NCBI GenBank assembly: GCA_014529385.2
Contig: CM043967.1
Coordinates: forward strand, 79,257,278 to 79,321,277
Direction of reading: 5' to 3'
DNA: 64,000 bases
DNA from: Adiantum capillus-veneris
Lineage: Eukaryota; Streptophyta; Polypodiopsida; Polypodiales; Pteridaceae
Positions within the stretch are counted from its first letter, which is position 1, and each line of letters begins with the position of its first letter. Positions 23,207 to 34,008 of this stretch are shown here, piece by piece. Under the pieces are notes generated by a model. It was given only the letters and a program-made list of their open reading frames with translations, was not told the DNA's origin and made no database searches. Made by a program: the position numbers and the translations under genes.

Positions 23207-23732
23207 AATGAGGATAAAAAACTTATAACCTGGACAACAAATTTAATATTCTATTGGCATTCTTCGTCTTATCTCTCTCTCTCTCTCTCTCTCTCTCTTT
23301 ACCTCACATTCTCTAGTCATGTCCAATCCCCACACACCTCGGTCTAGAGGTGCACGGAGATCAGAACCACCGGGTTATAATCTTGTCTTTATTGGTCAAT
23401 ACCTATATTTGTGGGTACAAGAAATCTACACACCCACGTCTACATGATACTGCATGTAGTGGACAAAACCCCTTTGCCTCTTCTCTAGCTGTAGCACTTC
23501 ACAGCATCTTAACATCTTTTCACAGTAGATCTTTTCACTGTTCGTCTAACTCTAAACCCTAAACCGTAAGTAATTCTTGCGTGGACTCGATCTAACGTAA
23601 ATAAGCGTAAATCTAAATAAACGTAAATCTAACTAAAAATAAACCTAAATCTAATTTAACGTAAGTCTACATCTAACCTAATCTTTAACGTCTTTTGGGA
23701 TAGTTTCCTACGACGTTAAAACTCTCTTCTTC

Positions 23733-23768
<36 letters not shown>

Positions 23769-25020
23769 ACCTAAATAAACCTAAGTCTAATCTAATATAA
23801 CATAAATCTAAATCTAACGTAAATTATGCTATATTAAAAACAAAGAACTAAACTAACAGGGATTATAAGAACCTTAAAACTGATTTAACACATAATTTTT
23901 CACATAACTCGGCAAGAGTTGGCATTCTCATCACTAAAGATGTGAGAGTTAACTTCCGGTGGTGACGCTGCCTCATCTCCATCCACATCTGACGACAGCA
24001 ATTGGCCCTTTAGACCGTTCTTGCTCTTGTTACTAACTTTGAAGTTGCTGTTGAATGACTAGAGGTTGTCTAGATAGTCATTGCGTCGGGGATGTAGTGA
24101 CTCTTGCCACCCTGAAGATCCACCTTCTTCCCTATCTTCTGAAGACATTTCACCAGTACTTTTGGATCGACGGAGCCCACCATGAGTGAAGGCAGCAATA
24201 CCCTATATTCCATTGAGGGCTTTCTTCACCCGCTTCATGCAGGCATCGCAGTCTATGGAGACCTAATCTAATCTAATCTAATCTAATCTAAATCTAGTCT
24301 AAATCTAGCGTAAATAAACGTAAATCTAGTTAAAAATAAACCTAAATCTAATTTAATGTAAGTCTACATATAACCTAATCTTTAACGTCTTTTAAGATAG
24401 TTTCCTACGACGTTATAACTCTCTTCTTCTTGTGTGTGTGTGCGTGTGTGGATGTGTGTGCCAATAAAAAGAGATAAATGGTATAACCTTTCTATCACCC
24501 ATGCCAAGTATGATAGATTGATTATGCCATTTCCCTCTTGAATAATAGGTCTTGAGTTCAACTCCTCGTCGGCTAGATCTTTAGGTCTTTTAATTTTAAT
24601 TAGTTTCCTACGACGTTAAATTAGTTTCTCTCTCTTTCTCTCTCAATGTGTGTGCATTTTTTTGGATCGTATGCATGTTTTCTCTCTCTTTTCCTCTCTC
24701 AATGTGTGCGTTTTTTGTTTATGCATATTCTCTCTCTCTTTTCCTCTCTCAATGCGTGCGTTTTTTGTTTATGCATGCTCTCTCTCTCTTTTTCTCTCTC
24801 AATGTGTGTGTGCATTCTTTGTTTATGTATGTGTGTGTGCGTTTTTGTTTTTGTTTGTACTCTCTCTCTCTCTCTCTCAAAAACACTATGTGTGTGTGTG
24901 TGAGAGAGAGAGAGAGGGAGAGAGAAAGAGGGGAAGGGAACATGAGAATGAGGAGAGGGAAGGAGCATACCTGGCCCTCCTTCCTCTCCTCGTGTGTGTG
25001 TATGTGTGTGTGTGGAGAAG

Positions 25021-25084
<64 letters not shown>

Positions 25085-25160
25085 TTACCTGCTCCTTGCT
25101 TGAGGGCGCCGAAAAACTCAGATCTGAGATCTGCGTTTTTGGGCGCGCTCGGTTATTTTT
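23207..25160. other. CACTA 1 noncoding 5' region with direct duplication and microsatellites
   Basis: Upstream of Tnp2, presumably holding the promoter. A segment of about 140 bp at 23600-23740 (TAAACGTAAATCTAACTAAA ... GTTTCCTACGACGTTA ... TCTTCTTCTTGTGTG) recurs at about 24300-24440, and part recurs near 24600. TCTAA repeats occur at 24265-24295, GT tracts at 23735-23762, and alternating CT/GT and (GA)n tracts at 24630-25082. Open frames here follow the microsatellites and are rejected. Confidence 0.6.
25024..25082. repeat. (GA)n microsatellite
   Basis: About 29 uninterrupted GA units near the right end of CACTA 1. Confidence 0.97.
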
Positions 25161-25170
25161 TTAGCCCAGT

Positions 25171-25291
25171 CGGCGTCGCTATGAGCGTCGCAAATTTCTT
25201 TGTAAATTTGCGACGCTCATAGCGACGCCGGGAATTTTTTTTTCGAGCGTCGCTGTGTGAGCGTCGCTAATATGAATAGCCTCTTGTAGTG
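25171..25291. repeat. CACTA 1 right TIR, subterminal repeats and perfect hairpin
   Basis: Positions 25171-25197 and 25204-25230 are a perfect 27-bp inverted repeat separated by 6 nt, built from two GCGTCGCTA-type motifs per arm and an AAATTT end. Two further GAGCGTCGCT motifs and the 12-bp TIR follow. Confidence 0.9.
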
Positions 25292-25646
25292 TTTATCACA
25301 AGAAAACATTCCCATTGTGTCCTCACTTATCCACGTGCAAGTCTTGACCCCATTTGACCTCCTGACGCCACTAGATGCCATTTGACGCACTTGCTTACCT
25401 CATGGCGTTGGCCCGCTGATAGCTTCCTTGAGAAGTTTTACGCTCTACAAACTCCTCATTATTATAGAAAATCACACTGATATCGGTGACAATGAAAATG
25501 GATGTACTATGTACATGTTGTCCTACTTGTACACATGTGGACCCCACGTAACCGCCTGGCTCTGGAAAATTGGCAATTCGTTATTTGATGCACCATGCAT
25601 GTGTATGTACATATGCACAATCACTTCTTCCAAAAAACTCCTCACA
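25292..25646 (-). repeat. Element C 3' LTR, second segment
   Basis: Continuation of the LTR interrupted at 17296, homologous to about 28795-29107. It ends in CTCACA at 25646 and is followed by the reverse complement of a polypurine tract. Confidence 0.9.
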
Positions 25647-25707
25647 TAATTTTCCCACCCCCTAGCCCACTAGAGCATTCATGCTCAACAGCAACACTAG
25701 TAGATGC

Positions 25708-26978
25708 TCATTCCACCTTGATCAAAAGGCAAAAGCCATATCGCCTGATCACAAGAATCATCATAGCACCACACATATATTTGTCACCAATAAACGAAAA
25801 TGCACCATAGGAATATCCAACTAACGCATCCACCCTATCTGGAGCTCCAAAAGCATAAATATTGCATACCACATTCAAGCCAACCAACTGAGACAACTCA
25901 AGTGACTCATCACCTGGAATCTTGGCTTCACCAGCCATAGCAGCAACATAAAAATCATGCACTCAAGTATCTAAAAGTATTGTGTGAAGGTAAAGTTATT
26001 GACATCCAAAGCACAAAAGTATCCCCACGACACACATATCCCTAGCATAGGCATCCATATCTCTGAGTTCCTTATCGTTGGACTCATATATGCCAAACCC
26101 CTTCTCATCATCATAAGCATACTCATCATCACACATAACTTCATCCACGTCATAATCATGGCTATCACCGATATCCATAGCTTCTAGCATGGATTCATCA
26201 GTCTCCAAAGGTACACATCCCTGCTCTACACCACAATCATGCTCACAAATCGGTTCATTCACTTCACATGCATCAAAATATGGCTTCAAAACAGGCTCCA
26301 CATCCAACAAATCCATAAAATGGCTCTCAACCTTGCACTCTTCCCTAATTTCCAAGGAACTAGTATCCAAAGATACGTGCTCATCATCAATAACCTCAAC
26401 CTCACACTCACACACGGAATCACAAGGTACACAAGTAGCCAGTGCATCCTCTTCAAGACTTTTCAATCCTGTATCCAAAGCATTACTCACCTCTTTAGGC
26501 TCTTCCATAAACCTGTCAACCTGCAAGACCTCTTTACTCTTCACAATAGACCTTGGGAAGAAACGAGAAACATCATATGATAGGCTACTTTTCACCTACT
26601 TAGGCTTAACTTCATCTTCCATGTCAAATCCATCTTGCACATGTATACCTGTACTGATACCATGTTCCTCAAGACGCTTAAACTTCCATTCCTTGTGTTT
26701 TGCAATGTATACCGCATCTTCAAAAGACTCGGGCGTCTTCAACTCAACCTCGAACCGCAACCAAGGTGACAAACCATCAACAAAAGAATTTTTCTTCAAT
26801 GAACACTCAAACCATAAGAAGAAGCCACTACTTCTTTAACTTCCAAATACATGAACCAAACACGGGGCTCATCTTTCAAAAGGAATCCAAATAGTCTCAA
26901 AATCTTCTCCTCATCACATATATCATTGCTTATGCATGCCACCTCTAAATTCTTCCACATCTTCATCACTTCTTCCAT
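25708..26978 (-). pseudogene. Element C gag plus acidic region, interrupted
   Basis: Minus-strand frames in order: 26978-26796 (ATG start; contains RLFGFLLKDEPRVWF, the capsid G/D..VW motif), 26799-26596 (NSFVDGLSPWLRFEVELK and SFEDAVYIAK, gag C-terminal part), a TAG at 26596-26598, then in the same frame an acidic, Cys-rich stretch to 25996 (about 200 residues), and a further frame 25962-25708. The segment LSPWLRFEVELKTPESF aligns with LYPILREKVKGKFPDTF in the element D gag, so the two capsids are related. No protease, reverse transcriptase or integrase is present. Inactive in its present form. Confidence 0.7.
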
Positions 26979-28037
26979 GAAATTCGGGATAAGAGAATGC
27001 CATTGCTACCCAAGTTTTGATGTTTTGAGAACACCTTCTAACACAGGTGAGAGAACCCAAAACTTTTTTTTAACCAATCCCAAAAACTTTAATAGAGCTC
27101 ATCTTTAGATAAGGACAAACACATGCACATCAAATGAGTTTCCATAGTTAATCATCGGAATTACCATAGGCAAAGGGGATTCTAGTATCTCTCTTAATCT
27201 TCTTGGCCCAAACATAAAGACTATGCGTTGCTGGAAAAAAATCTTCCTGGACACATTAACATTTACCTAGATTCTTTGTGTTTAAATGAAAAGGATTAAA
27301 TTGAGGTTCGTTTTGATCATCCATTAAAGCCAACCATGCAACTCCCAAGAAGGTACACCTGACTTATCCTCTAATTTTGCCAGAATTTCAGCAACATAAT
27401 AGCATAAATGGCTCAAAAGACAAAAAACCAGCCATCACAACTTGGAAAATTTTTGGTAGCGTTTCCTTTGAAGTACAGCAGTAAGAACCCAAAATATAGA
27501 CTGTATATGTATGCATAACCTGCCAATAATGGAACTTGAGCATCAAGTAGGAATCACTAGTACACAGCCTATGGCGAGGTCACAAAGAGGGTGCTCCAAC
27601 CATGTGTATCACCGAAAAGATCTCACATTTGAGAATCCCCCAGCTCAATAAAGCCTCGCCACAACACTCTCATGCAGGTTTATGCAAATATCGTATAGTC
27701 AAGTCTCAAAAATTACTATCTTCTAGACAAAGTCTCGAAAATGGCTGGGACTGCCAAATAAAACCAAGTACGGTTCCACAAAGGCGTACAATGGCAGTAT
27801 CCACAAGTAACATACAATACCAGACAATGCACTCAAATAGGTGCCAAAGAATGTATACCCACGGCATCTACAAGTGACCTTCACTTTCCAGTATATCACT
27901 CTACTCCAGCTACATGTACCTATGTGAATCACCCGTACCTGTCCCTGTAACCTATAACTTGTAATCTGTAATCTGCAACCTGTAATCTTGAAGCTGAAGG
28001 TACTCGAAGACGATCCTCCATGGGGGTGCCAAAAGAA
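26979..28037 (-). other. Element C untranslated leader and primer-binding site
   Basis: About 1.06 kb without a convincing ORF between LTR and gag. Immediately inside the LTR the minus strand reads TTTTGGCACCCCCATGGAGG (about 28014-28033), the same primer-site type as in elements D and E. A small TGTAATCTG repeat lies near 27955-27990. Confidence 0.6.
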
Positions 28038-29107
28038 TGTGAGCGGGATGGAAACACACACAATGCCTCTATAATCACCTGACACACACTATGGGGCACC
28101 ACTCAGCTTATACAACCCACCTGGCCGAGACAGGGAACACACCGATGGAGTGAGAGGAGAGACTATCCATTTGCCCACTCAACATAGAGACACACACACA
28201 TATACACACCCAAAAAACTCAGCTCAAAAGAGGAAGATTTATGATGTTTAGATACAATTGAGCTTGGGCCAACACCAATGGGGCAAATAGCTCACACAAT
28301 ATGGATGAAATATGCTAGATATAATTACAAAATTGAGCAGAGGCTTTTGCTCACGGGAGAAACTTACACAGCCAAGATAGCAAAAAAACGGTGAGCAATT
28401 TGGTAAAATGGATAGCACCATTGTGTCCAGAACGGCCAAAAACCCTAGTCTACAATATCAAAGTGCTCAAATCGGACCTTGGATGAGCAGTTTATGGCCA
28501 ATAACTGGCTCCAAAAAATCAGTTGCGGCTATTCCTTCTCTTCTCTCCACACTTTGCTGATTTTTTTCTCAGTTTTTCAGTGTCCACGCTTCACTTTATC
28601 CCTTCGGCACCTTTGGCCTTTTGATTGACATCAAACGGACCTCGAACATGCCAAAAATGGCCATGTAGTGCATTTTTGTCACTCTTCTACATCCATCCAC
28701 ACGCTTGGCACTCAACTCTTTCCAATAATGCATCCCAAAATCACATGAAGTGGCTCCCACATAGAGTTCTCATGATGACCTTTTGGCATAATTTATCACA
28801 AGAAAACATTCCCGTTGTATCCTCACTTATCCACGTGCAAGTCTTGACCCCATTCAACCTCCTGACACCGGCCTGCTGTTAGCTTCTTCGAGAAGTTTTA
28901 CACTCTATCAACTCCTCATTATTATAGGAAAAACACATTGATACTGGTGACAATGAAAATCGATGTACTATGTACACGCTGTCCTACATGTACACGTGTG
29001 GACCCCACGTAACTGCCTAGCTGTGGAAAATGGGCAATCCTTTTTTTGATGCACCATGCATATGTATGTACATATGCACAATCTTTTCTTCCAGAAAACT
29101 ACTCACA
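28038..29107 (-). repeat. Element C 5' LTR, uninterrupted copy
   Basis: 1070 bp, TG...CA ends. It contains the empty target site of CACTA 1 near 28788-28797 and lacks the CA expansions of the other LTR. Confidence 0.92.
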
Positions 29108-29377
29108 ATGCTTCATAGCAACATTCTCTCAAATAGAAGGACCATTGCATGACTTAACAAGGAAGAACGTTAAGTACTCATGGACTGCTAAAGGACAAAA
29201 TGCTTTTGACAAGCTCAAAGAGAAGCTTACCTCCCAGCCAGTCCTTATGCTTCCAGATCTCTCAAAGCCATTTGAGGTCCAATGTGATGCTTGTGGTGAT
29301 TGCCTTGGAGCAGTTTTGCTTCACGAAGGACATGCCACAGCATATGAGAGCCGAAGGCTCAATGCCAATAAACGGGT
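29108..29377 (+). pseudogene. Element B, part 2: RT connection and RNase H start
   Basis: The frame gives FIATFSQIEGPLHDLTRK, then DKLKEKLTSQPVLMLPD, FEVQCDACGDCLGAVL and AYESRRLNANKR. This is the thumb/connection and start of RNase H of a Ty3-type pol, continuing element B from 16409. The usual D-A-S is D-A-C here. The frame is cut at 29377 by element A and continues at 37868 with LGIYEKELLAVLHAL. Confidence 0.88.
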
Positions 29378-29989
29378 TGTAAGGTCTCTACTTTCAAATT
29401 TCACACAAGTTCTATTATGCATTTGATTTTTTTTTAACCATCACTCATTATTTAAGATATTCGAGTTCAAATTATGAATCGTAGGCTGAGAAAACCTAGA
29501 ATTTAAAATTTATGCTACAAAATTCTGACATGTTTAGCTATATGAATCATTAACTAACTTATTGCAAGACTTATTTACTGATTGTAGAATTTTCTTTTAC
29601 TATTGTAAAGTTAATATAAGACTGTAAAGTTTAACTTAAAAATGTAAAGTAAATTATCATTAAGGAAATAAAAATAATAATTATAAAGACAAAAGAATAC
29701 ACAGGGATGAAAAATGAAGGCACGTGGACTCACCTGGACTCACATAGGACGGGACAAAGTGGGACACACTGTCACATGAAAAGGAGAGCCTAGTCTTGAC
29801 TAATCTTAATGAGGGGGGCCTGTGTGGCCTTATCTTTTGATGATAATGACAAAGTGATCAAACTGATGGGTACCACAAGGGTACCAAAAACGCGGGTATG
29901 ATTTTTGGGGGGGGAAAAAAAATATTTCTTTTATAAAAAAAATTTATTTATTTTTTTTGGAAAAAAAAGTTGGACGTTTTCTTTTCTGC

Positions 29990-29998
29990 TATAAATAG
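29990..29998 (+). promoter_or_regulatory. TATA box of element A
   Basis: TATAAATAG within CTGCTATAAATAGAGC, a near-ideal plant TATA context about 610 bp into the LTR. Transcription would start about 30 bp downstream. Confidence 0.75.
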
Positions 29999-30139
29999 AG
30001 CATCCATGCTCACACTTTAGTCATAGAAATTGCCTCTATAGTGCTCATGAAGTGATGCCATTTCTCTTAAAGAGAAGGCATCCACAAACCACTAAGAGAG
30101 CAAAAACTCTAGTGGACTAATAAGGTGCGTATTAATTGA

Positions 30140-30640
30140 GCATTCAATTAGCTTTAAGAAGGATATGTGTGTGTGTGTGTGCTATCTCTTACTCTAGTCT
30201 CTCTAATAGATTAGTACGATTCAATTAGCTATGTGTGTGTGTGCTATCTCTTAACCTAATCTCTCTAATAGATTAATAAGATTCAATTAGCTTTAAAAAA
30301 GGATATGTGTGTGTTCTCTTTTATTCTAATCTTCTAATAGATTAGTAAGATTCAATTAGCTTTAAGAAGGATATGTGTGTGTGCGTGTGTGCTATCTATT
30401 ACTCTAATCTTCTAATAGATTAGTAAGATTCAATTAGCTTTAAGAAGGATATGTGTGTGTGTGTGTGTGCTATCTTTTACTCTAATCTCTCTAATAGATT
30501 GGTGAGATTCAATTAGCTTTAGAAAAGGATGTGTGTGTTCTCTTTTACTCTAATCTTTCTAATGGATAATAAGATTCAATTAACTTTAGAAAAGATGTGT
30601 GTGTATGTTTTCTCTAAGTATACCTACTCTCTCTAGTTAG
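30140..30640 (+). repeat. Tandem repeat with GT tracts in the element A LTR
   Basis: The word ATTCAATTAGCTTTAAGAAGG recurs at about 30142, 30219, 30281, 30350, 30428, 30507 and 30574 (spacing 62-79 bp). Units differ mainly by the length of a GT run and share CTCTAATAGATTAGTAAG. Confidence 0.9.
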
Positions 30641-32266
30641 TGCATCTTCACTATTAACTTATGCATAGTTAATTGAAATTTAATACATAAGAGAACTTAT
30701 CATATTCTTATTATACATGATGAAATTCTCATTTAACAATTTTATTGTCAATTAGATTAAGTAAAATTTTGAATAATACTAAAAATTGATTTAGTTGAAG
30801 TATAGAAATGGAAGTTAGAACGGGATTGGAAATGTCATGCATAAAAGTAATGTAGTCCTAAACTTTCACTCGTAGTTTACACACTTAAGTTTTGCAAATA
30901 TTTGATGTATAGAAATTAGATATAGAACAAGCACAATAAGTGTGAATCCGAGTTGGCGAGGGTTCAAATTACAGACTCTCTTTGGAAACAAGAGATTACT
31001 AGGGAAATTGACCAATTTAAAGTTCTAAGTTTATAACATAAGTGTAGTACAAAAAAATGGCTCCAAAGTGTGCTCGAACCCAAGGCGCTAATGATCATGA
31101 AGCTGGTACGAGTAACGGTGGAACCCCTGCGGAACATGCTATGTCTCCACCAATCGGACCAATCGGAGCTATGGTATAGGTTAGTATTGCAATTTCAAGT
31201 TATGCATCATTGCATATGCGATACCATAGAATATATTATTTACCTTATGAAAATAAAACACGGACCGAAACCACGGGGGTTAACCCCAAGAAACTCGGCA
31301 TATGTTTGACACGTAGGAAAGATTCTCTGGTTAAACTGGTTGCTATAGGAAAGTATGTTTGTCCAAAACCTTCGGTATGGTTTCTCTCAAGTCTCTCTAC
31401 TTATTAGCGCTGGCATTATGTGGCAATGGCCAAGGCGTGAGATGACGTCCAGGATGGCACCGCTGATGCTGTGGTGGGAGTACACCCAGATTAGCCTAGC
31501 TGGATACTGCAGTTTTGTTTTGCCGTAGCGTGAGGATGAAGCCCAGATTGGCACCGTTGTTGCTGTGGCGGGAGTACCTCCAGATTAGCACAACGAGTAC
31601 TTGTCGAGCGGTATGGGATGCTCATGAGGACAAGGGTTTTTATAAATAATGTATATATCGATCGGACATAATAGCGCCAATAGAGATTCTTGAGTGAATC
31701 TAATCCAAGGGTTGTTGGTTTAAAATTGGATGACTTCTTGTTTGACTATTGTTTGTAATACTGTTTGAAGGGCTGTTTTAACAAACCAATATCATAAATA
31801 AAGTAAAGGAACATGTATGTTTAAACAGTGTGGTAGTAATTAGATAACAAAAGAAGGGTGAGTATGGTGTGGAAAGTGGGAGAATGATACCCCGAAGGTA
31901 TCATTCTATGGACGGGTGGACCCGATGAGTCGGGTAACTTTTCAACGCTAGAAATTGTTTTTCTTTAAGTCATAAATCTTAAAAGAGACAAACCTTGGCG
32001 GCTGTGCTTCTGAAACATGGGGAAAAAAGCGCACAGGTTGGTCATTCTAAGATTTATACTTTTAGGTATAATTGATTATAGATGGTTTTTAGATAGGGTT
32101 ATGGTGGTCATGCTCCACCATAGCGAGATAGGACCAATCCTTCACTAACGGTTCATGCCCGTGGCTACGTAGTAGCTAAGGCAATGTCCGTTGGTTTTTC
32201 TTTTTCAGGATTGGAGACCTATCAAAGGTACTCTACTTCTTTCAAAAAGGGGCAGGGACCTCACAC

Positions 32267-32279
32267 TGGTATCAGAGCC
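32267..32279 (+). other. Primer-binding site of element A
   Basis: TGGTATCAGAGCC, complementary to the 3' end of initiator tRNA-Met, one base after the LTR end. Confidence 0.93.
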
Positions 32280-32507
32280 TAGGTTAAAGCTTGGGGAGAT
32301 TTTTAGATTCATGTTTGGATATTGAAGGATGCGAATGTTTCAAATAATAGAAGAACCTAGAAAAATTGATTTGAATTTTTATATGGTATTGAAGACTGAA
32401 CTTTCCTGTCATAGGAAAATGTTCATTCAGCCTACTAGAAATTCGAGGTGTTCACCATCATGTTTGAAAATGCATGCCAATCACCAAATTATCAGTTTTG
32501 AAAAAGG

Positions 32508-32900
32508 GTGATGATGATTTTGGATAGGGTGTTTGCACCACCTATCCCAAGGGTGCATAGAGGATGGAGCATCAACTGGAGTCCATCTAGAGGAATCTAT
32601 ACCATCGATGCTGACAAGATATGGTGCATGGATACCAACCTCAAGAAACTTCGATGGGTAGAGGAATTAAAAGTCATCGAAGTTTATCTTTTCATTGGTA
32701 CTAAGAATCTGGATGCTACCATTACCTTGGGAGGAGAAAAGATATCTCAGACTCAATGGGTCTATAACCAAGTTACAAAAGTTATCCATGGTGGTAGGAT
32801 TCGACCCATATGTGTATCTCATAGCTTTCAAGGGTCAAAAGAAACTTATTATTTTGATCCTTTAGCCTATCCTTTTGTAGTCACTAAGCTCAAAATATAG
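32508..32900 (+). CDS. Unknown 130-residue ORF between primer site and gag of element A
   Basis: An ATG-started frame (MMMILDRVFAPP...) with no stop for 130 codons, ending at 32900. It is not gag: no capsid motifs or zinc knuckle. It is Trp-rich (RGWSINWSP, KIWCMDTNLKKLRWVEE) and has a C-terminal half of alternating hydrophobic residues suggesting beta strands. No signal peptide or membrane segment is evident. Its place, about 240 bp after the primer site and 170 bp before the gag frame, is where chromoviruses usually have only leader. It could be a captured host fragment, an extra retroelement protein or a chance frame. I recognise no family. Confidence 0.4.
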   Translation: MMMILDRVFAPPIPRVHRGWSINWSPSRGIYTIDADKIWCMDTNLKKLRWVEELKVIEVYLFIGTKNLDATITLGGEKISQTQWVYNQVTKVIHGGRIRPICVSHSFQGSKETYYFDPLAYPFVVTKLKI

Positions 32901-33075
32901 ATACATTACAATCCTTGTAACTACCAACCTTGGTAGAAAATAATGTGTATATAAATAAAGTTTGGATTAATATTAGCTTTTGTTTGTATTATTGTCTCAT
33001 CAAGTCTTGCCTTAAAGTGGATTAAAGTTAGAGTATCCAATAAAGTTTCACTTAATCTATATTGCACAGAGTGCG

Positions 33076-34008
33076 GTGTACACATCTCTTCAAGAGAAAA
33101 AGCTACTTCTCAAGCAAGCTAAACTTCCCTCTTTCAAAGGGGAAGGATCCCTAGTTGAGCGTGATGCAGAAGTGTGGCTCGAAGAGATGGAGGATTATTT
33201 TGCTGCTGCTGGTACTACTCCCGATAACCAAGCAATGTTGGCTATGTTTCGTCTGACGGGGGATGCCAAGCTTTGGTGGAAACAAAACTGCAAAGATAAT
33301 CAAGTAGCTCAAAACACTCAAACTTGGGAAGACATTAAGTATGCTGTCAAAGGACGTTATCTTCCACCTGCACACGAATCCCTTAAGATGAATGAATTCT
33401 TCAACTTACGTCAGTTTCATCTTACAGTGGAAGAATACTACTCCAAATTTGTAACTCTTAGGCGCTATGCTCCACCAATGACCGCAGATCAACAAGTAGC
33501 CCGTTTCTGCCAGGGGCTAAATGCTCCTTTAAATACTCGTCTAGAAGCCATGAGGCCTATAAATTTTCAAGATGCTCTTTTAAGAGCTAAACCCTTAGCT
33601 AAAGAGATGTCAAACTCTCAAAGGGTGCGAAATGGAAATATAAGGAATGGTGGAAGGAGAGGACGGCCTATGATGTGGAACCAAAGGTAAGTTCATCCAC
33701 TTCACCAAACTCATCCAATAGTTGCAGCTTCAGCAAATGGAGCTCAAAATGTAGATCTTAGATGCTATGAATGCAACAAGCTAGGACATTTCAGGAATGT
33801 ATGTCCTAGGCGAGTCTCCGCAACAAATACACCTAATCGAGCTAGAGGACCAGGCCAAATAATAAATCGTGGAGGAAGAAATGGAGGACGAGGTCGAGGG
33901 CGCAGAATGGCTGCCAGAGTCAATGCTATCATAGGAGAACCAACATTGGGAGAAGAACAAGAGGAAAGAGCAACTCTACATGCTGTAATTGTAACCCAAG
34001 AGCAAGAC
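33076..34008 (+). pseudogene. Element A gag with zinc knuckle, interrupted
   Basis: The capsid domain is clear (EVWLEEMEDYFAAAGTTP, FRLTGDAKLWWKQ, VEEYYSKFVTLRRYAP, CQGLNAPLNTRLEAM). The frame is open from about 33016 but has no nearby ATG; a possible acceptor TTGCACAG precedes it at 33069, so the start is uncertain. A TAA at 33688-33690 ends the capsid, but the same frame continues to a canonical CCHC zinc knuckle, CYECNKLGHFRNVC, at about 33761-33802, then an Arg/Gly-rich basic tract. The TAA lies within AAAG|GTAAGT, a consensus 5' splice site. A shift near 34008 leads into the protease frame. Confidence 0.85.

Larger units (their letters stand above)
17297..25291 (-). mobile_element. CACTA (En/Spm) element 1, 8.0 kb, both genes present
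   Basis: The ends are CACTACAAGAGG at 17297 and CCTCTTGTAGTG finishing at 25291. The target duplication is TTT on both sides (17294-17296 and 25292-25294). The second LTR of element C (near 28788) has CATAATTTATCACAAG without any insertion, which is the ancestral empty site. Subterminal zones (17330-17540 and 25165-25270) are crowded with GCGTCGCTAT in both orientations. Two minus-strand genes are present, Tnp2-type and Transposase_24-type, in classical En/Spm arrangement. One premature stop in Tnp2 may have inactivated it. Confidence 0.96.
16410..29107 (-). mobile_element. Element C: pol-less LTR retrotransposon, minus strand, split by CACTA 1
   Basis: Two direct LTRs beginning TGTGAGCGGG and ending CTCACA lie at 16410-25646 (excluding CACTA 1) and 28038-29107. 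Right of the element is ATGCT; left is ATGT, which fits a 5-bp target duplication with one base lost. Orientation is minus: the polypurine tract (GGGGGTGGGAAAA on minus) adjoins 25646, and a primer-binding site TTTTGGCACCCCCATGGAGG adjoins 28038. The interior (25647-28037) holds gag plus an acidic region and no pol. It inserted into the RT region of element B. Confidence 0.85.
29378..32265 (+). repeat. Element A 5' LTR, 2.9 kb
   Basis: TG...CA ends. U3 includes the TATA box at 29990. Downstream a length-variable tandem (30140-30620) is followed by AT-rich DNA and a GC-richer part near 31420-31640 with a diverged repeat (GAGATGACGTCCAGGATGGCACCG at about 31439 and GAGGATGAAGCCCAGATTGGCACCG at about 31530). 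About 2.4 kb between roughly 29815 and 32195 is absent from the 3' LTR. Small frames inside are not supported as genes. Confidence 0.93.

Noticed and set aside
24646-25222. Open frames over CT, GT and GA microsatellites
   Set aside because: Three frames are open over the same low-complexity DNA; typical microsatellite artefact.
31070-31407. Short frames inside the element A 5' LTR
   Set aside because: No domain, absent from the deleted 3' LTR, and outside the expected coding part.
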